Source of the DNA: Carnegiea gigantea
Taxonomy: Eukaryota > Streptophyta > Magnoliopsida > Caryophyllales > Cactaceae
Direction of reading: 5' to 3'
Assembly: GCA_029747015.1 (NCBI GenBank)
Contig: JAKOGI010001327.1
Location: forward strand, 171,501-235,500
Length of the DNA stretch: 64,000 bases
Part shown: positions 1-12,081 of the stretch, piece after piece
Position numbering within the stretch: the stretch's first letter is position 1
Layout: each line of letters begins with the position of its first letter
Notes under the pieces: model-generated
What the model was told of the DNA's origin: nothing
The model's input: only the letters and a program-made list of their open reading frames with translations
Databases searched by the model: none
Translations under genes and position numbers: made by a program

Positions 1-600
1 CTTTGAATTTTTTGCATTGGAGTAGAACTTTCAAATTTTTCTGCCTCTCTCGTTGTTGCCTTAGCCTTTGGATCTATGGTATTATTTAATTTGTAGATTA
101 TTATATAAAATATCCTTAGTGGGTAACTTCCTTTCTCCATGTCCATCCCAATTATTTTTATCTTAAGGATAGGAAGTTTTTAGCTAATTCATCTTTTAGG
201 CTTGCATAAAATCTAGGTCGACAATTGAATCCTATCGATCCATTATATAAATTGCTCTTAATCTCTGTGAGAATTTGATTATTAAATTTGGTATGCTTGA
301 TATCACAGAGCAAGGCATAAAGATCAATATCTTCAGCATAATACTATAATGAAGTAAGTTGAACTTGCACACTACCAATATGAATGTGCTTATACTTTCT
401 ATGTTTGCTATGTTTAAGGGTGTTTTCCCAATTAATGAGATTTACTTCTCCCACATCAGACTCACAGTCTTTTATCTATGGATGTACCTCCATCATTTTG
501 CATACATACTTATTCTTTAATTGAATGATGGATTTTTTATAGATTGCGTCTTTCTGAATTATAAGAAGGACCCAATCTCCTTTGACATTATCATTCTTAT
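1..600 (-). pseudogene. Endogenous caulimovirid movement-protein relic (partial)
   Basis: Minus-strand translation gives scraps of a 30K-superfamily cell-to-cell movement protein, the class that plant pararetroviruses use to traffic through plasmodesmata. Two pieces are clear: HIGSVQVQL near 355-391 and NLYNGSIGFNC near 215-256, followed by a short hydrophilic tail. In this family these correspond to the central beta-strand core. The relic is broken by stops and frame changes and runs off the window at base 1, so its length cannot be judged. It lies downstream of the capsid-type zinc knuckle at 823-864 in the same orientation, so capsid precedes movement protein, an order I associate with Cavemovirus and Solendovirus rather than with badnaviruses. 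No function is expected. Family assignment is by eye from short motifs. Confidence 0.62.
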
Positions 601-2419
601 TATCTATAATAAATTCTTCTCCTTGAAGATTGTCAAAACTATTCGAACTAGTTTCTTTATAATCACTTTCTTCATAATCACTTCTTCATATTCATCCTCT
701 AGTACAATCTCAACAATTCTCTTATTACTTTGTAGGGTTAGATGTATTGCTTCTTCATCATGAAGCTGAAAATAATCTAGACTAGGCAAAGTTTCTATAA
801 CCTTGTTATTCTTCATATTTTTGCATTCATTTGCATAATGCCCTCGTTCTCCGCATGTCGAACACTTACAGTTGTTATTTCATATAGGACAATAAGCAGC
901 TCTTTTTCTCATAAAATTTTCTTGTTCTTCTCTTCTCAGGTTCAATTTCCCATTGATGATAAGTATCCCAACTTGATAGGAATTGTTTCTTCATTTTTTT
1001 CTATTTTTGGAGATCAAGACATTGATCATTACCCATGTTCTTAAATAAAAGATTCTTGTGCCCAGGGTATAAATGACATCTGCTTTGCCAAGCCATGCAA
1101 TGTAACTTTAATTGATTATAGAATTGATCAGATATGGTAATTTGTCATGAAACATACCAAGATCAATTTTATTATGCCCAATTTTATAATAATATTTATT
1201 AAGTTCAGTAATATAATTCTCCAGGTATCTCATACCCCAACATTGAATGTTACTAATCTTCCCTTGCCACTATCTCGTTTTTAATCAAGTTTAGGTCGAT
1301 AAATTCAGTGCCGATTTCTTTACATAATTTTTGAACATAGCAGCTAGGTTTCCATCATTCTTAATACATTTTTTCGTCCCTCTTCGAATGAGTCACACCA
1401 GTTAGGCACAGTGCCAGAAAAACTATATTCAATATAATTTGGGAAATTTCTTGGAGCCTATGTCGTACTTAAATTCAAGACACTTTGCATACCCCTTTTT
1501 CAATGTTCAAATATTTATTCTTTATTGCGAGCCACATCAATGTTTAAGATGTAACCTATCTGGCTAATCGGTGGAAGGTTAATTTTTTCAAAGAATGTGG
1601 CTTTCCTTGGGATGAACCCAAAGGAAAAGTTGATTGTACGTCTTGCTAGAACGTACCTAGACTGCATAAAATGGGTATTTCTTTTACGACGTTTCTATGA
1701 ACTCTTCAAGTTTAGTAATAACATTGTTAATTAGATGGGACTCGATTTCATATGGCCCCCATTCTTCTCCAATCTAATTGATTTCACCGTCAGACACCAT
1801 TTTACCATATTTTTTAATCTAGTTTTCTCCTAATTTCTTCTAAGGGAACAACAGTAAGATCCTCTTGTTTAATTAAGTCCATCTATTGTATTTTACCTTT
1901 TTAGTAGACATTATTCATATGTTCATTATCATCAGATAATACTTCTTGTTTTGCTACTACTGGGCTCATGATTTTGTTTAATTCTTTTATATTTTGTTCT
2001 TTATCAAACATATTCTACAATCTCTCAAGATTATGTTGCTTATATTCTATCTTCTTCCTTCTCTGCCTATTCTGATGATTTTTCAACTGATTTTTCAGCC
2101 TTTTCAATTTTTATATCAAGTAGGATATTGATTTTTCTTTTTTAGATTTTTGAAAGGATGTTTATGCTAAAATGAAGTACTAATACTTAAATAGGATTTT
2201 CCACTCTGTCTCACTTTGTTGATAAAAAAAGATGGATTATTAACAATTGGTTTTTATATCTCCTTAACTTCAGTCTTAATTTTTTTTTAATTCCACCTTT
2301 AATTCTAAAACTATATCAGTTATATAATTTAATTGTTGTACCATTGAAGTGGTTCCCTTTGGTGTGTGCACAATATCTGAATAATTTGGTGCAGGACCAG
2401 TAGATGATGATTCAAGCAT
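601..2419 (-). pseudogene. Endogenous caulimovirid capsid-protein relic with CCHC zinc knuckle
   Basis: This is a decayed minus-strand coding region beginning at an ATG at 2419. The first ~45 codons read cleanly, then stops and frameshifts accumulate. Near the end is an intact CCHC knuckle, CSTCGERGHYANEC, at 823-864. A CX2CX4HX4C knuckle at the C-terminal side of the coat protein is typical of Caulimoviridae, where it binds pregenomic RNA. A 70-codon open stretch follows at 604-816 and is acidic and hydrophilic. Between 930 and 1550 several short stretches rich in Tyr, Leu and Lys look like capsid core, but I cannot align them residue by residue. A retrotransposon gag with the same knuckle is the alternative; the movement-protein motifs downstream argue against that. 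Confidence 0.6.
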
Positions 2420-2485
2420 TAAACATTGTTAATTAGCATAATTAACTATCAATTAACTTAATTATTGTAAGTATTTTTGGTCATG

Positions 2486-2499
2486 TGGCTCTAATAGCA
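2486..2499 (-). promoter_or_regulatory. Degenerate tRNA-Met primer-binding site of the pararetrovirus relic
   Basis: The minus strand reads TGCTATTAGAGCCA, 12 of 14 matches to the plant initiator tRNA-Met primer site TGGTATCAGAGCCA. It lies 67 bases upstream of the ATG of the capsid relic, in the same orientation. That is where a reverse-transcribing virus genome would carry its minus-strand primer site, so it marks the 5' end of the viral coding map. Confidence 0.5.
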
Positions 2500-3434
2500 T
2501 ATGAAAGATCGAGTAGCACTTATGAGAGAATTACACATGCACACAATTAAAATTTTTGAAAGTTAGTTTTTATTAGTTTTTAAGTGTTGAGGTAAGATAT
2601 GCAAATATGAAAAATTATGGGCATTACACGTGGATGAAAATAGCAAAATTGAACATGAAAATAGTTTGCATAAACTTTGAGAGTCCCTTCTGTTAGTTAA
2701 CTCATAAGTCAAGGTATCTTACAGTTATTTTTAAAAACTAAGGGTCCTCAAAATAGTTTATACAAAACTTATGATATCTTTGTGTGGTTTTTCCTAATTT
2801 ATTAGTTACCTAAATAGCTAATTGCACAATTTGCAGTAGAAGAGAGTACATACTTTTTACTAGGAGTGCAACAATAATGGTTTTAATTTGAGAAATATTA
2901 ATGACTTAGGTGGATGGCTAAAAAAAAAAAATATTTCATCACACTTGGGAAGACTAATCATAATATTTATATTTGATATTTTTAATTTTAATTATTTATG
3001 CGTTAGCTTTCCTTTGTAATTTACAAGATGGACTAATCTTGAATTTGTACTTATATATAAATTTGCTTTCTTTTAAACTAGAATTTTCCCTGTAATTGTA
3101 TAAAATAAATAGATGAGTTAGTTTTTAGTATATTGATTCTTATACTAATTCTGAGGTATAAACTTACCATAGATTAACTAGCAAAGTAAAAACTAAAAAT
3201 CATGTGGTCAGCAAAGTAAAAGCATTAGTTTGATTTTGATTTGGTTCGTTGTAAGGTATCATTTTTTCTAATCACAAAACTCAAAAATGCTCGATAGCCT
3301 TGATATATAATGTTGTTAATGCATGTCACAGGTACACTACTATTACTTAAAGTATAACTTAAAACACATCTTATATGTGAAGTATAATATCAATAATTAA
3401 GAAAAGGGAAAGAACTTTACCAAAGGGGCCTTTT
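2500..3434. other. AT-rich spacer, no gene seen
   Basis: No reading frame or RNA gene that I can support. If the primer site at 2486-2499 is real, the minus-strand promoter and leader of the pararetrovirus would lie here, but I see no convincing TATA box tied to it. Confidence 0.4.
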
Positions 3435-3545
3435 TATTTAGTAACTATATATCACAATAGGCATGCATAATTTTTTTAGTAACTATATAGATATATTATG
3501 ATAGGCATGCAACATTTATTTAGTAACTATATATATTACAATAGC
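3435..3545. repeat. Short tandem repeat, about three copies of ~50 bp
   Basis: The block tttagtaactatata plus a short AT stretch plus ataggcatgca recurs with starts near 3437, 3475 and 3519. Copies differ by small indels. It has the look of a local slippage duplication. Confidence 0.55.
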
Positions 3546-3656
3546 TAGGCACGGTAGCTTGAGAGCATACATGCTCCTAATTCTTACAGCCGTAGTTGTA
3601 TGTCCTACATCACGCATTGTAGATAAGGCTTACGTCATCAGCAGGTAGCCCAAGGA

Positions 3657-3851
3657 TTAGTTATACACTTTGAAATCATAACAAAGTGCTGGAGTATTGC
3701 TAATTGCGTCAATCACAGTAGTTGCGCTAGTTTTGGTTTTGGTGTCCACAAGAGTAGATGATCTCTTGGAGGCTTCCACACTTTTATTAATCTCATCAAC
3801 AGGAATGGCTATCATCCTTCCGATGGCCCCATAGTCCACATAAACTTTCAA
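3657..3851 (-). pseudogene. Unrecognised coding-like fragment
   Basis: A 64-codon open stretch on the minus strand with ordinary amino-acid composition and higher GC than the surrounding AT-rich DNA. It begins MKVYVDYGAIGRM and ends ALCYDFKVYN. I do not recognise a domain. It could be the last exon of a decayed gene or a chance frame. Another coding-like stretch on the same strand lies upstream at about 4975-5345, so the two may be relics of one gene. Function cannot be assigned. Confidence 0.18.
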
Positions 3852-4177
3852 ATAATACTAGGATTATACCCTTGCGATGCAAAAACACAATTCAAGCATT
3901 TTTTCAGTATATTAATAGCATAATAGATAGTTTCTTTTCGAATAGTAAAAATAAATCGATATATCAAATTATTTAATTATCAAAAGTTGAGGATTTTGCT
4001 AGATTATGTTTTTTGTTGTAACAACATCTTCTTCATTCTTAATTCGAACTCACTTTTTTTATTTCATTCGTATTTCATTGTTAAAACGATTATATTTTTG
4101 GAGAATATATTTTTTAACTAAATAGTAACAACTATGTGACATTTGGCCGCTTCAATATATAGAATTGATATTGCATT

Positions 4178-4800
4178 AGAAAATAATTATTTTTTTGAGT
4201 TATCATTGTTTCTTTTTCTTTTTTCATTAAATTGCTGTAAATTCCTTTTATATATGCATCATAATTATTTATCTACTATTGCTTGAATATTGCCTAATAT
4301 ATGAGACGTCTTTTCTTTTGTGGGCAAGTTTTAGTAGATAAATGGACCAACTTTTTTATTTATCTTAATTTAATAAAAATTATATTATCTTCTTACTAAT
4401 GACTCTTCTTACTAATGAGTACATAAGATATGCGAAAAGTGCATGCAAAAAGTTTGGTCAATTGTTATTTTAAGTTCAATTAAACATAAATAAGCAATAA
4501 AAATATTCAATTTTAAAAGTAGTAAACATTTTAGAACAGCATAATTATTATTTTTTTGAGTTATTATTGTTTCTTTTATTTTTTCCTTTTAAATCACTTT
4601 AAATTCCTTTTGTTTTTATAATATAATTATTTATTTACTATTTTCTTGTCAAAATTCTCTAATATCTATAACATCTATTTTTATGAAAAAATTTTATGGA
4701 CCATCTTTTTAATTTATTAATGTAATGAATATTTTATTATAGTATACTAATAAATATATAAGATATCCAAAAGGTTATTTTTTAAAATAAAATAGCATTG
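4178..4800. repeat. Diverged tandem duplication, two copies of about 250-270 bp, offset ~365 bp
   Basis: A segment starting with attatttttttgagttat near 4187 recurs near 4548. The two share ordered landmarks: the gagttat(c/t)attgtttctttt run, a taaattccttt run, an aattatttat(c/t)tactatt run, a tggaccat/tggaccaa run, and a final ataagatat. The copies have diverged strongly, so the duplication is old. No coding content. Confidence 0.5.
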
Positions 4801-4974
4801 CATTAGTTAAACTATAAATGGACATTGAAGTAGCTAATTAATTCTACGCTGCATTACACATGGCATCCTAAGTGACATGACACATGGCACTCATACATTG
4901 ATTCCATCCAACTTTTAATATATATATATATATGATGATTCATACAAACATGTGTACATGTCATGATTAATTTC

Positions 4975-5345
4975 AAAAAGAACAAGCTAAAGTAGTTAAG
5001 AGGCTTGTTCCATTTCTTGCCCGTGTGGTGTATAAGACTTGGTTAGGACCTAGGAGAAGAGTTGATGAGATTTATACACACTTGATTACCACAACCTGGC
5101 ACCTTCCAAGCCAGGATCCATTCACAGCTATAGGGTCCACCTTAGATATTGGTGCCTGATAGATCACATACCCTTCAAGCTTCATGGACATGAAGAAAAT
5201 AGAATTTCCTTCAAGTGTAGTTTTAGGGGCAAATTATCCCCGTCTGCAAGCTTTATGTTACCTTAGCTATCGTTGGTTATGGTGACTGATACATAGTGCT
5301 GTGGCTGAGCCATATTTGGTGCCTGCCCAACCAAATACTATTAAT
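4975..5345 (-). pseudogene. Unrecognised decayed coding-like segment
   Basis: On the minus strand an ATG near 5317 opens a frame starting MAQPQHYVSVTITNDS, which meets a stop but continues in the same frame for about 25 codons. A neighbouring frame then reads about 45 sense codons, including KLEGYVIYQAPISKVDP, to a stop near 5075. GC content is higher than in flanking DNA. This looks like a once-coding exon with a stop and a frameshift, but I cannot name the family. A chance pattern is possible. Confidence 0.22.
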
Positions 5346-5785
5346 TCCCAAGCAACACACATGATTAATTAATACAAGAAGATACAAAATTGCAACTGTA
5401 CTAAAATACTTCTAACAAACTACAATTCTCAAATCAAGACCAAAAGAAAGACTTAGAATGAAGGAGAAATTAGCTTCAGGTCAAATACAATTAGTACCTT
5501 GAGACTAGGCACGAAGAACTAGTGGTAGTATAATTTATATGCGCTTTGTTCTAGATCTGGCTGTATATGTTTGAGTACTTCTGTTTCTACCCACGGCATA
5601 CTTATACTAGGGAAATTATGCCAAAGAAAAAGAAAAACAAAATTATATAAACTTAGTGCAAGATCATGTGCTTTTGTTTTTTATTCTTATTTTTCTAGAA
5701 AGAGAATACCTAAATCAGAATCCTTTGGGGGGAGGTGGTGATGGAGCACGTAATAAGATGCTTGATGCCCTGTTAATTTCAATTA

Positions 5786-5895
5786 TTTGATAGAGCATGA
5801 TGAATCATGCTGTAAAAATGCATATCTACCTAATATGCTATTTAATAGAGCATAATGAATCATGTTGTAAAAATGCATATCTACCTCATGAGCTA
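5786..5895. repeat. 55-bp tandem duplication
   Basis: Two head-to-tail copies (starts at 5791 and 5846) of a block containing tagagcat(g/a)atgaatcatg and aaaaatgcatatctacct, with only a few differences. No gene is involved. Confidence 0.75.
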
Positions 5896-7183
5896 TCCCA
5901 ATTAACATTTATAAGGTCTACTAATATTGCAGTGTGCCTTCTTATCTAGTATTTATAAATTATTACTTTTAAAAAAATATTGCACTGATCTGTTAGTGTA
6001 AATTGATTAGCATTTGCTAAGAAGATTAGCACTGATAATGTTACTTATATCATTTTTTTTCGTGTCTTTATGCCTATTTTTTATTAGAGTCAGCCTAACA
6101 TTGCCGATGAAGGGATATAGCTTTTCTATCACAAATTGTTTTCTGTTCACAAGACTTGATAGTAAGATGTTAATTAAGGAAAATAAGTGTCAAACAACTT
6201 AGACCATCCTATATTGATTACTGATAAACATTTCAGGGTATACTTCTTTCAACTTGTTATAAGTACTTATCATTAGCATTTCATGCTGATTAGCATTGGT
6301 CAGCATCAATTAGCACTAACCAGTGCTCATCAATACATAGTTATATTTTCTACTCACAATGTTAGCCCTAATTAGCACTCAGCAACACTTATCATCAGTC
6401 ATCGGCATTGGTCAGTAGCAAGTTATGATAAATTGAAAAGAGCATATGCCTACTAATTGTTGTTATTGCATTTTCCATGCTTGGTCTTGATTAATGAGAG
6501 TTGTCTAAGTTTCAGCAACAGAGTGCAAATTAAATTACAATCTCATCAACACAAAACAAAAATAATAGTTATACCAAATCATATAATTAACTTGGAACCT
6601 TTAGTTTCTTGCTCTCCATTATACAACTTTATGTTCACAGTTTTCTTTCTATAAAACTTAATTTAGCTAGAAAGTAATTTGAGCAAACCTAATTTTGCTA
6701 GAAAATTTAAGGTTTTAAATATAAGTTTTTCATCTGAATACATAATAAATGAAACCCACAAACATTTACAATTAGCAACTATATTCTATCGGATTTTAAA
6801 CAATCCACTGTGTTTGACGCTTTTAAAGCAACATTATCTGTTGCTTGGCATGCTGATTCCATAACATGCAATCTTAATCTAATTTGAATATTGACTGGTA
6901 TAATTGTAAAATGAATCTATGACTCTAAATATTGATTTACAATCGTAGATCAAATTCATATAGTCATATGCATCATTAAATTTTGGAGTTTACTTCAACA
7001 ATATATATTTTGTATCAAAATTTTCTATAAAAAGATATCTAAGTTGAATTTATATTTTCATTATAAATATTTGTTCTGATTTTTATACCTATAAAAATAA
7101 TTTTCACTCCTTTGCACAAATAGCATTTGGAATATTATAATCTTCAATCCAATTTATGATTCCAATTCTAAAGACACCCAACC
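5896..7183. other. AT-rich spacer with a degenerate attagcact word
   Basis: No supported gene. Between about 6005 and 6420 the words attagcatt, attagcact and their variants recur more than ten times at irregular spacing, giving a weakly repetitive patch. Short open frames here have the composition of AT-rich noise. Confidence 0.4.
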
Positions 7184-7469
7184 AATCACTACTAGAAATC
7201 GACCTATATTTCGACCCTTAAGTCTCGACTCTTTTTAAAAAAGTCGACCGTAATTTGGTTTTTTCGACGCTTTTTATGGTTCAAAAGTTCACGACTATAA
7301 AAAGGGTCGAGATTTTAAACATACGAAACCGCGCCCAAGTTTAGACACCGCGAATCAAAATAATTGGAGGGATTTCTGAAAAGTAAAAAAAACAGAGAGA
7401 AAGTATGGGAAATTGAAAACTCATTGCACACGCGGGATGCCTTGCTCCTCGTTCGTGCTGCCCAGAATT

Positions 7470-7760
7470 ATCATTGTCTGCCTCATCCAACTCAATTTCT
7501 TCCCAAACCCTAAATTTCTTCTATTCCAAAACCCTAAATCAGTTGTCATCATTCAACGCTAATAAGCATTTGAATTTGTGTGAGGAAGTTTGCTTCTCTG
7601 TTCCATCCATCTGCAGCTCTGCGTCCCGAAATCATCTCGTTGGTTCAATTTTTGCGGTGTCCCAGAACCCCAAGTCACTTGATCCGCTCCCAATCTGTGC
7701 TTGAATTTGTGTGACGAAGTTTTTTCGATCGATTTGGCGTCTTCAACGGCGGGTAATTCC
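7470..7760 (+). promoter_or_regulatory. Leader-like region with telo-box motifs inside the CACTA element
   Basis: This stretch is CT-rich and GC-richer than its surroundings and holds two AAACCCTAAA words (7505-7514 and 7528-7537), which in plants mark promoters and 5' leaders. It lies upstream of the putative first exon of the element's gene. It could equally be a captured host leader. Assignment is inference. Confidence 0.3.
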
Positions 7761-8153
7761 CTGAACTCTAACTTGTGTGTTTGAATTTGTTGTGGGTTTG
7801 GTTGGTTTTAAGAACTTTTGGGTTTCTGGGAAGGTTGCAATTGGAATGAGATAAGAAGTAAGGTGCTTTCTGTTCCTCCGCATCCCCGTTAAAACAGTGT
7901 TCAAAGTGGGCCAAAACTCTGTCATAGCCTTGCTTTCGTCCACTCCTTCAGATGAAAGCTTGCTATAGGGGATGATGTGGGTTCAAATGCTTAGAAAATT
8001 ACCTTGTACTGTGTATATAGGTGCACCCATAGAAAGCATCGCTCTGTCTATTCATTTCCCCTTATTTAGTAATCTGTTATACAACTTGGCTAACTGATGA
8101 TAACGGGCCACAAGGATTTGCTGGAATTTTCATTGTAGATTGTTTCATGCCCT

Positions 8154-8202
8154 ATGTCATTGGCGAAATTGAAGGCTACTACCAGTAGGAGGCCGAAGAA
8201 CG
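8154..8202 (+). CDS. Putative first exon of the CACTA-borne gene
   Basis: An ATG at 8154 opens a short basic peptide (MSLAKLKATTSRRPKN) that runs into a GT donor at 8203. A short basic N-terminus before a long intron would suit a TNP1-like gene whose next supported exon starts at 9520. The exon is too small to prove; an overlapping ATG eight bases upstream gives a different 13-codon frame. Confidence 0.25.
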
Positions 8203-9519
8203 GTGTGTGTTTTCTATCAATCTTTCTTTAAGTTCAGGAAATTGCTATTCAATTGTACAATTTTTGAAGTCGAAGTTAATATAAAGCCTCTGGTTTTGTA
8301 TTATAGCTCATGATCAGTTTTGCTATATCTATAAGTTGGGGAATTGGTACATTTATCTAGGGTATAGTGCATGTGTGGGTGGTTAGAATATATATAGATG
8401 AAAGAGATGGTTGAAATTTTGCTATATCTATGGTCAGAATATATAGTGCATCTATGGTATAGTGCATCTCTGGATAAATCTATGACATTGCTTGTACTAT
8501 CTCCCTCCCCCCTAGCTTCTAGTTTTGAACTACTGCTAAGATACACTTTATATCTGCTCTCTTTTGCCTTTTAGTTGATTTATAAGTAGGGGCATTGGTG
8601 GATTTGTTTGTGGTGCAGTGTACCTTGGGCCAGTCATGCTATTTATGAATGGAGGAATGTATACGGAGGCTGAAAGTTCATCTCTATTAATTTCTGTTTA
8701 AAGTGGTTGATTTTACTTGTGCTCATTCGAACCCTAATTCTTCTCTGGAGCTATTTTTGGTGAGCATCTGACAGGTCATGAATGATGGTGCTTACTTTTC
8801 CTTATTTTTGTGCTTCGTTCTTTGTTAAGGTTTCCATTGTCATTGGTCAACCAAACAACTGCCTTGTTAGTCTTCATTCACCATGTTATTGTATGTAACT
8901 GTTTCCAATAATATATTGGAGAAAGAAAAATTTAGGGTGTAAACTCAGCTAAAAAAATGGCCGACTTATACGACCAAAATTATATGTCAAATTAAGGCTT
9001 CCAAGAAGTTCTAATTATGATTTACTTGATGTGTCATATTGGTATTGGCCTAAATTAAATTTGACTATTCAAATTCAAAACATTAAAACGTGAAATAGTT
9101 CGGTTGCTATTGGTTGATAGTTTAAGAGTAAACGGTAGATGCAAATGCTTGCATGTTTTATGTGAGGATTAGCATTTCATAGGGTCGAATAATAAGTTAG
9201 TGTTTACAGGAGGTAGGATTTTAGTTTTAGTTGTACAACTTTTTGTTAAAAGTTTAAGTTTAAAGTACCAAATATGGATGCATTGTGAATTTGTGTCTAA
9301 CTAAGGATCAACTAAGGCAATCACAGCATGCAGACCATTAATGGGATTGTTTGTTATTGATGATTATGATGATGACTTGGGTTTTACCTTTGCTTTCTTT
9401 TTAAATAGCACACTTAGTTTTCTGGTATATGTTCTTATTCTGCTACTTGTCATTTTTGGATTTTCTATTTTTTTGATCTACTAATAATATTTAGTTTATT
9501 TCCTCTTCAATCATGGTAG

Positions 9520-9873
9520 AATGAGGCAAGTGCAAAAGTTCAAGAGCGACTTCTTAGCTCTTCCCCCTCAAAAAATCAGGTGGAAATTGAAAATGAAGTG
9601 TTTGATGAGCTTATGTATGAAGAAGAAAATCCCAAGCGACCGATCGGTTTCGGCTTTAATGTGGACCGAAGTGATGTCTTTGGTGTAAACAGCATCCTTA
9701 GGAAAAGAGGTTACATCTTCCCTGATAACAATGTGGAACTCAAGCGTGTCAAAGAGGAACTAGCATCACAGAAGGCCATGTTCTTACTTATATTGAAGGC
9801 GGTGCGTAATGGAAAAATCACAGATGAATTTTTAGATGCTACTGAGGCGGCCTTACATATGGCTGGTGATCAG
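9520..9873 (+). pseudogene. TNP1-like (plant Ptta/En/Spm) exon of the CACTA element
   Basis: An open exon of about 118 codons lies between an AG acceptor at 9518-9519 and a GT donor at 9874. It encodes a charged segment with PKRPIGFGFNVDRSDVFG followed by a Lys/Glu-rich helix (about residues 74-100 of the exon). This resembles the C-terminal part of the small CACTA accessory protein: a 'P-R-G-x-G' patch and then a coiled coil used for multimerisation at the subterminal repeats. The gene lies in the element's plus orientation. The following sequence soon runs into stops, and the core Transposase_24 domain is not found inside this element. A truncated, probably non-functional accessory gene is the best reading. 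Confidence 0.5.
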
Positions 9874-11396
9874 GTTAGTCTTTCAAATGCTAATGTTCTA
9901 AATTTAATGTTTTCTTTCATTGGGAGGGGGTGCAAGTGTTTTTGGTATTTTTGGATGCTGTTTCCGTGTGAACTTCGGTATTTTTGGATGCTGAATTCTC
10001 TGCCTCACCCCTCTGTATTTGCATACTGAGTTCTCTGAACTACCTTTTCCAGCTATGCAGCCCCTCTTTGCACCCTTTCTCTGCCTCACCCCTTTGTATT
10101 TGCATTGCCTAAACCCTCTACCTCATCCCTCTGTATTTGTATGTTGTTTTTGTATGAACAATGTAAAAGCACGCTACTAGATGAGTTCATAACATTAGTT
10201 ATTTTTTTGCATGGAATTCCTTGAACTACCAAAATCTGGTTTTGAAAATTCTGCAAGGTTAAGTTGAAAATTCTACAGGGTTATTCATTTGTTTATTTTT
10301 TCTGGGTTACGAATTTAGGATCTTACTTGCGTAGGTAATTGGAATATTTTTTCAAAGTGCAATTAGCAATGGCAGATCTAGCTTGTCAACCTTGTTTGTT
10401 GTACGATTTGGTTTGTTCTCCTCATCATCTGGTCTGACTTGATTGGTTACCGGGGATTGAAGTTTTTGATTTTTAATAATCTGGGTATCGTGGGTATTTG
10501 GAGGATATTGTCTTCAAGTTCAATTCATCATACGTTGATGTTGTACTAGGTTTTTAATAATCTAGGTTTTCAATTATATTCATCATACTTTGATGTCGTA
10601 CTCGGTTTGGGTTTTTAATAATATTGGGTTTTCAATTCATCATATTTTTGAAAATGGGCATGATTGAGTTAATTAAGCCACTTATCTTTGACTTACAATT
10701 AGTTGAAATTGTGTTCTCTTACCTTTGTTTGCCATGTTCGTTACAAATTTGTTTCGTATTTTGGATGGCTATGATAAGGTTTCGATCTTAGTATATGTAT
10801 TTTTGCTTACATTTCTTTCAAGTTCAACAAGAATCAAGTGGGAATGACCTTAGCAATGAATCGAGGCACACATGACCTTGAACCTCAACCTCATAAGTTA
10901 ATTAGGTAGATGAGGTGGTCTTGCTCGTTATCAAGACCTTCGATGACTCCCTCAGCAGATTGGCAAATTAATTTACAACTCCTACATCGATCATGCCAAA
11001 TTTAGTACTTCAAACTTTTGGTTGTTTTGATTGCATTGGATGTCACTACGCCTTTTGAAGGAGCAATGCGTAACTTGAATTTTAGTAATTTAATGATTAG
11101 TATTGGCTAATTAATTCCGTCATATACAGGACTTTAATTTCCTACGACAGTGTTTGTCAAATTTGGTACTTGATAGTAATTAACTACCTATTGTATTAGC
11201 CTATTAGCTAGGTGACTTCTGAAATGAAGAAATTATGTACCTATTTTCCTGTTATGCCAATGCAATTCAAGTATATTGAAGCACCACAATTACTAATAGT
11301 TAATCTGTTGTGGTTATCTTACATGCATGTATTTATGTATATACATGTATGTAAGATTTGTGTTTTTTTACTTATATACACACTACGTTACTTAAA

Positions 11397-11572
<176 letters not shown>

Positions 11573-12081
11573 GAACACAAAGGGCTCATTAGTAAAAATA
11601 ATATATGTACATATATCACGACCCTTTTATGGGTTACCATAAATTCTGCCAAATGTTTTGCCGCTCCCGCTTAAAATAAAAACTGGATAGCGGAAGTGGT
11701 CGAAAAGTTGCATCTGTCGTCCGCAAAAAGAGTCGAGATTTTTGTAGTTTTCGACCACAAAAAGGTCGAGAAATCTCAGCCTTGAAATTCTCGAGTGTCG
11801 ATCGAAAATATGTCGACCCTTTATTGCGTCCAGATCAAGGCAAATAAGAGATACACCCTTTTTTCTAGTAGTGAATTCTAACTTGATTACTGAGCCTAAT
11901 GATATTGACCTTTGAGCAAGCATGATTTAATGTTTCGACATTTGGTTCTTTTTCTTATTTAAAATATTTCCTCCTATAATTTTTTTCCCTAGGGTTCTCT
12001 TGCACCTTTTCTTATAGTCTCCAAAATAATACAGTCTTTGAAGGGAAACAGATGGTGTATAGAAGGAAACTAGCGAGAGAA

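Noticed and set aside
521..1044. Plus-strand frames at 521-763 and 838-1044
   Set aside because: They run antisense to the pararetrovirus capsid relic, whose zinc knuckle is on the other strand.
6005..6420. Possible CRISPR-like direct repeats
   Set aside because: Words are short, variable and irregularly spaced, and the DNA is plainly plant nuclear.
7505..7537. Possible interstitial telomere repeat (AAACCCTAAA)
   Set aside because: Only two separated units, not a tandem array; more like telo-box promoter motifs. Single AACCCTAA words in the copia leader are part of the ~170-bp repeat instead.
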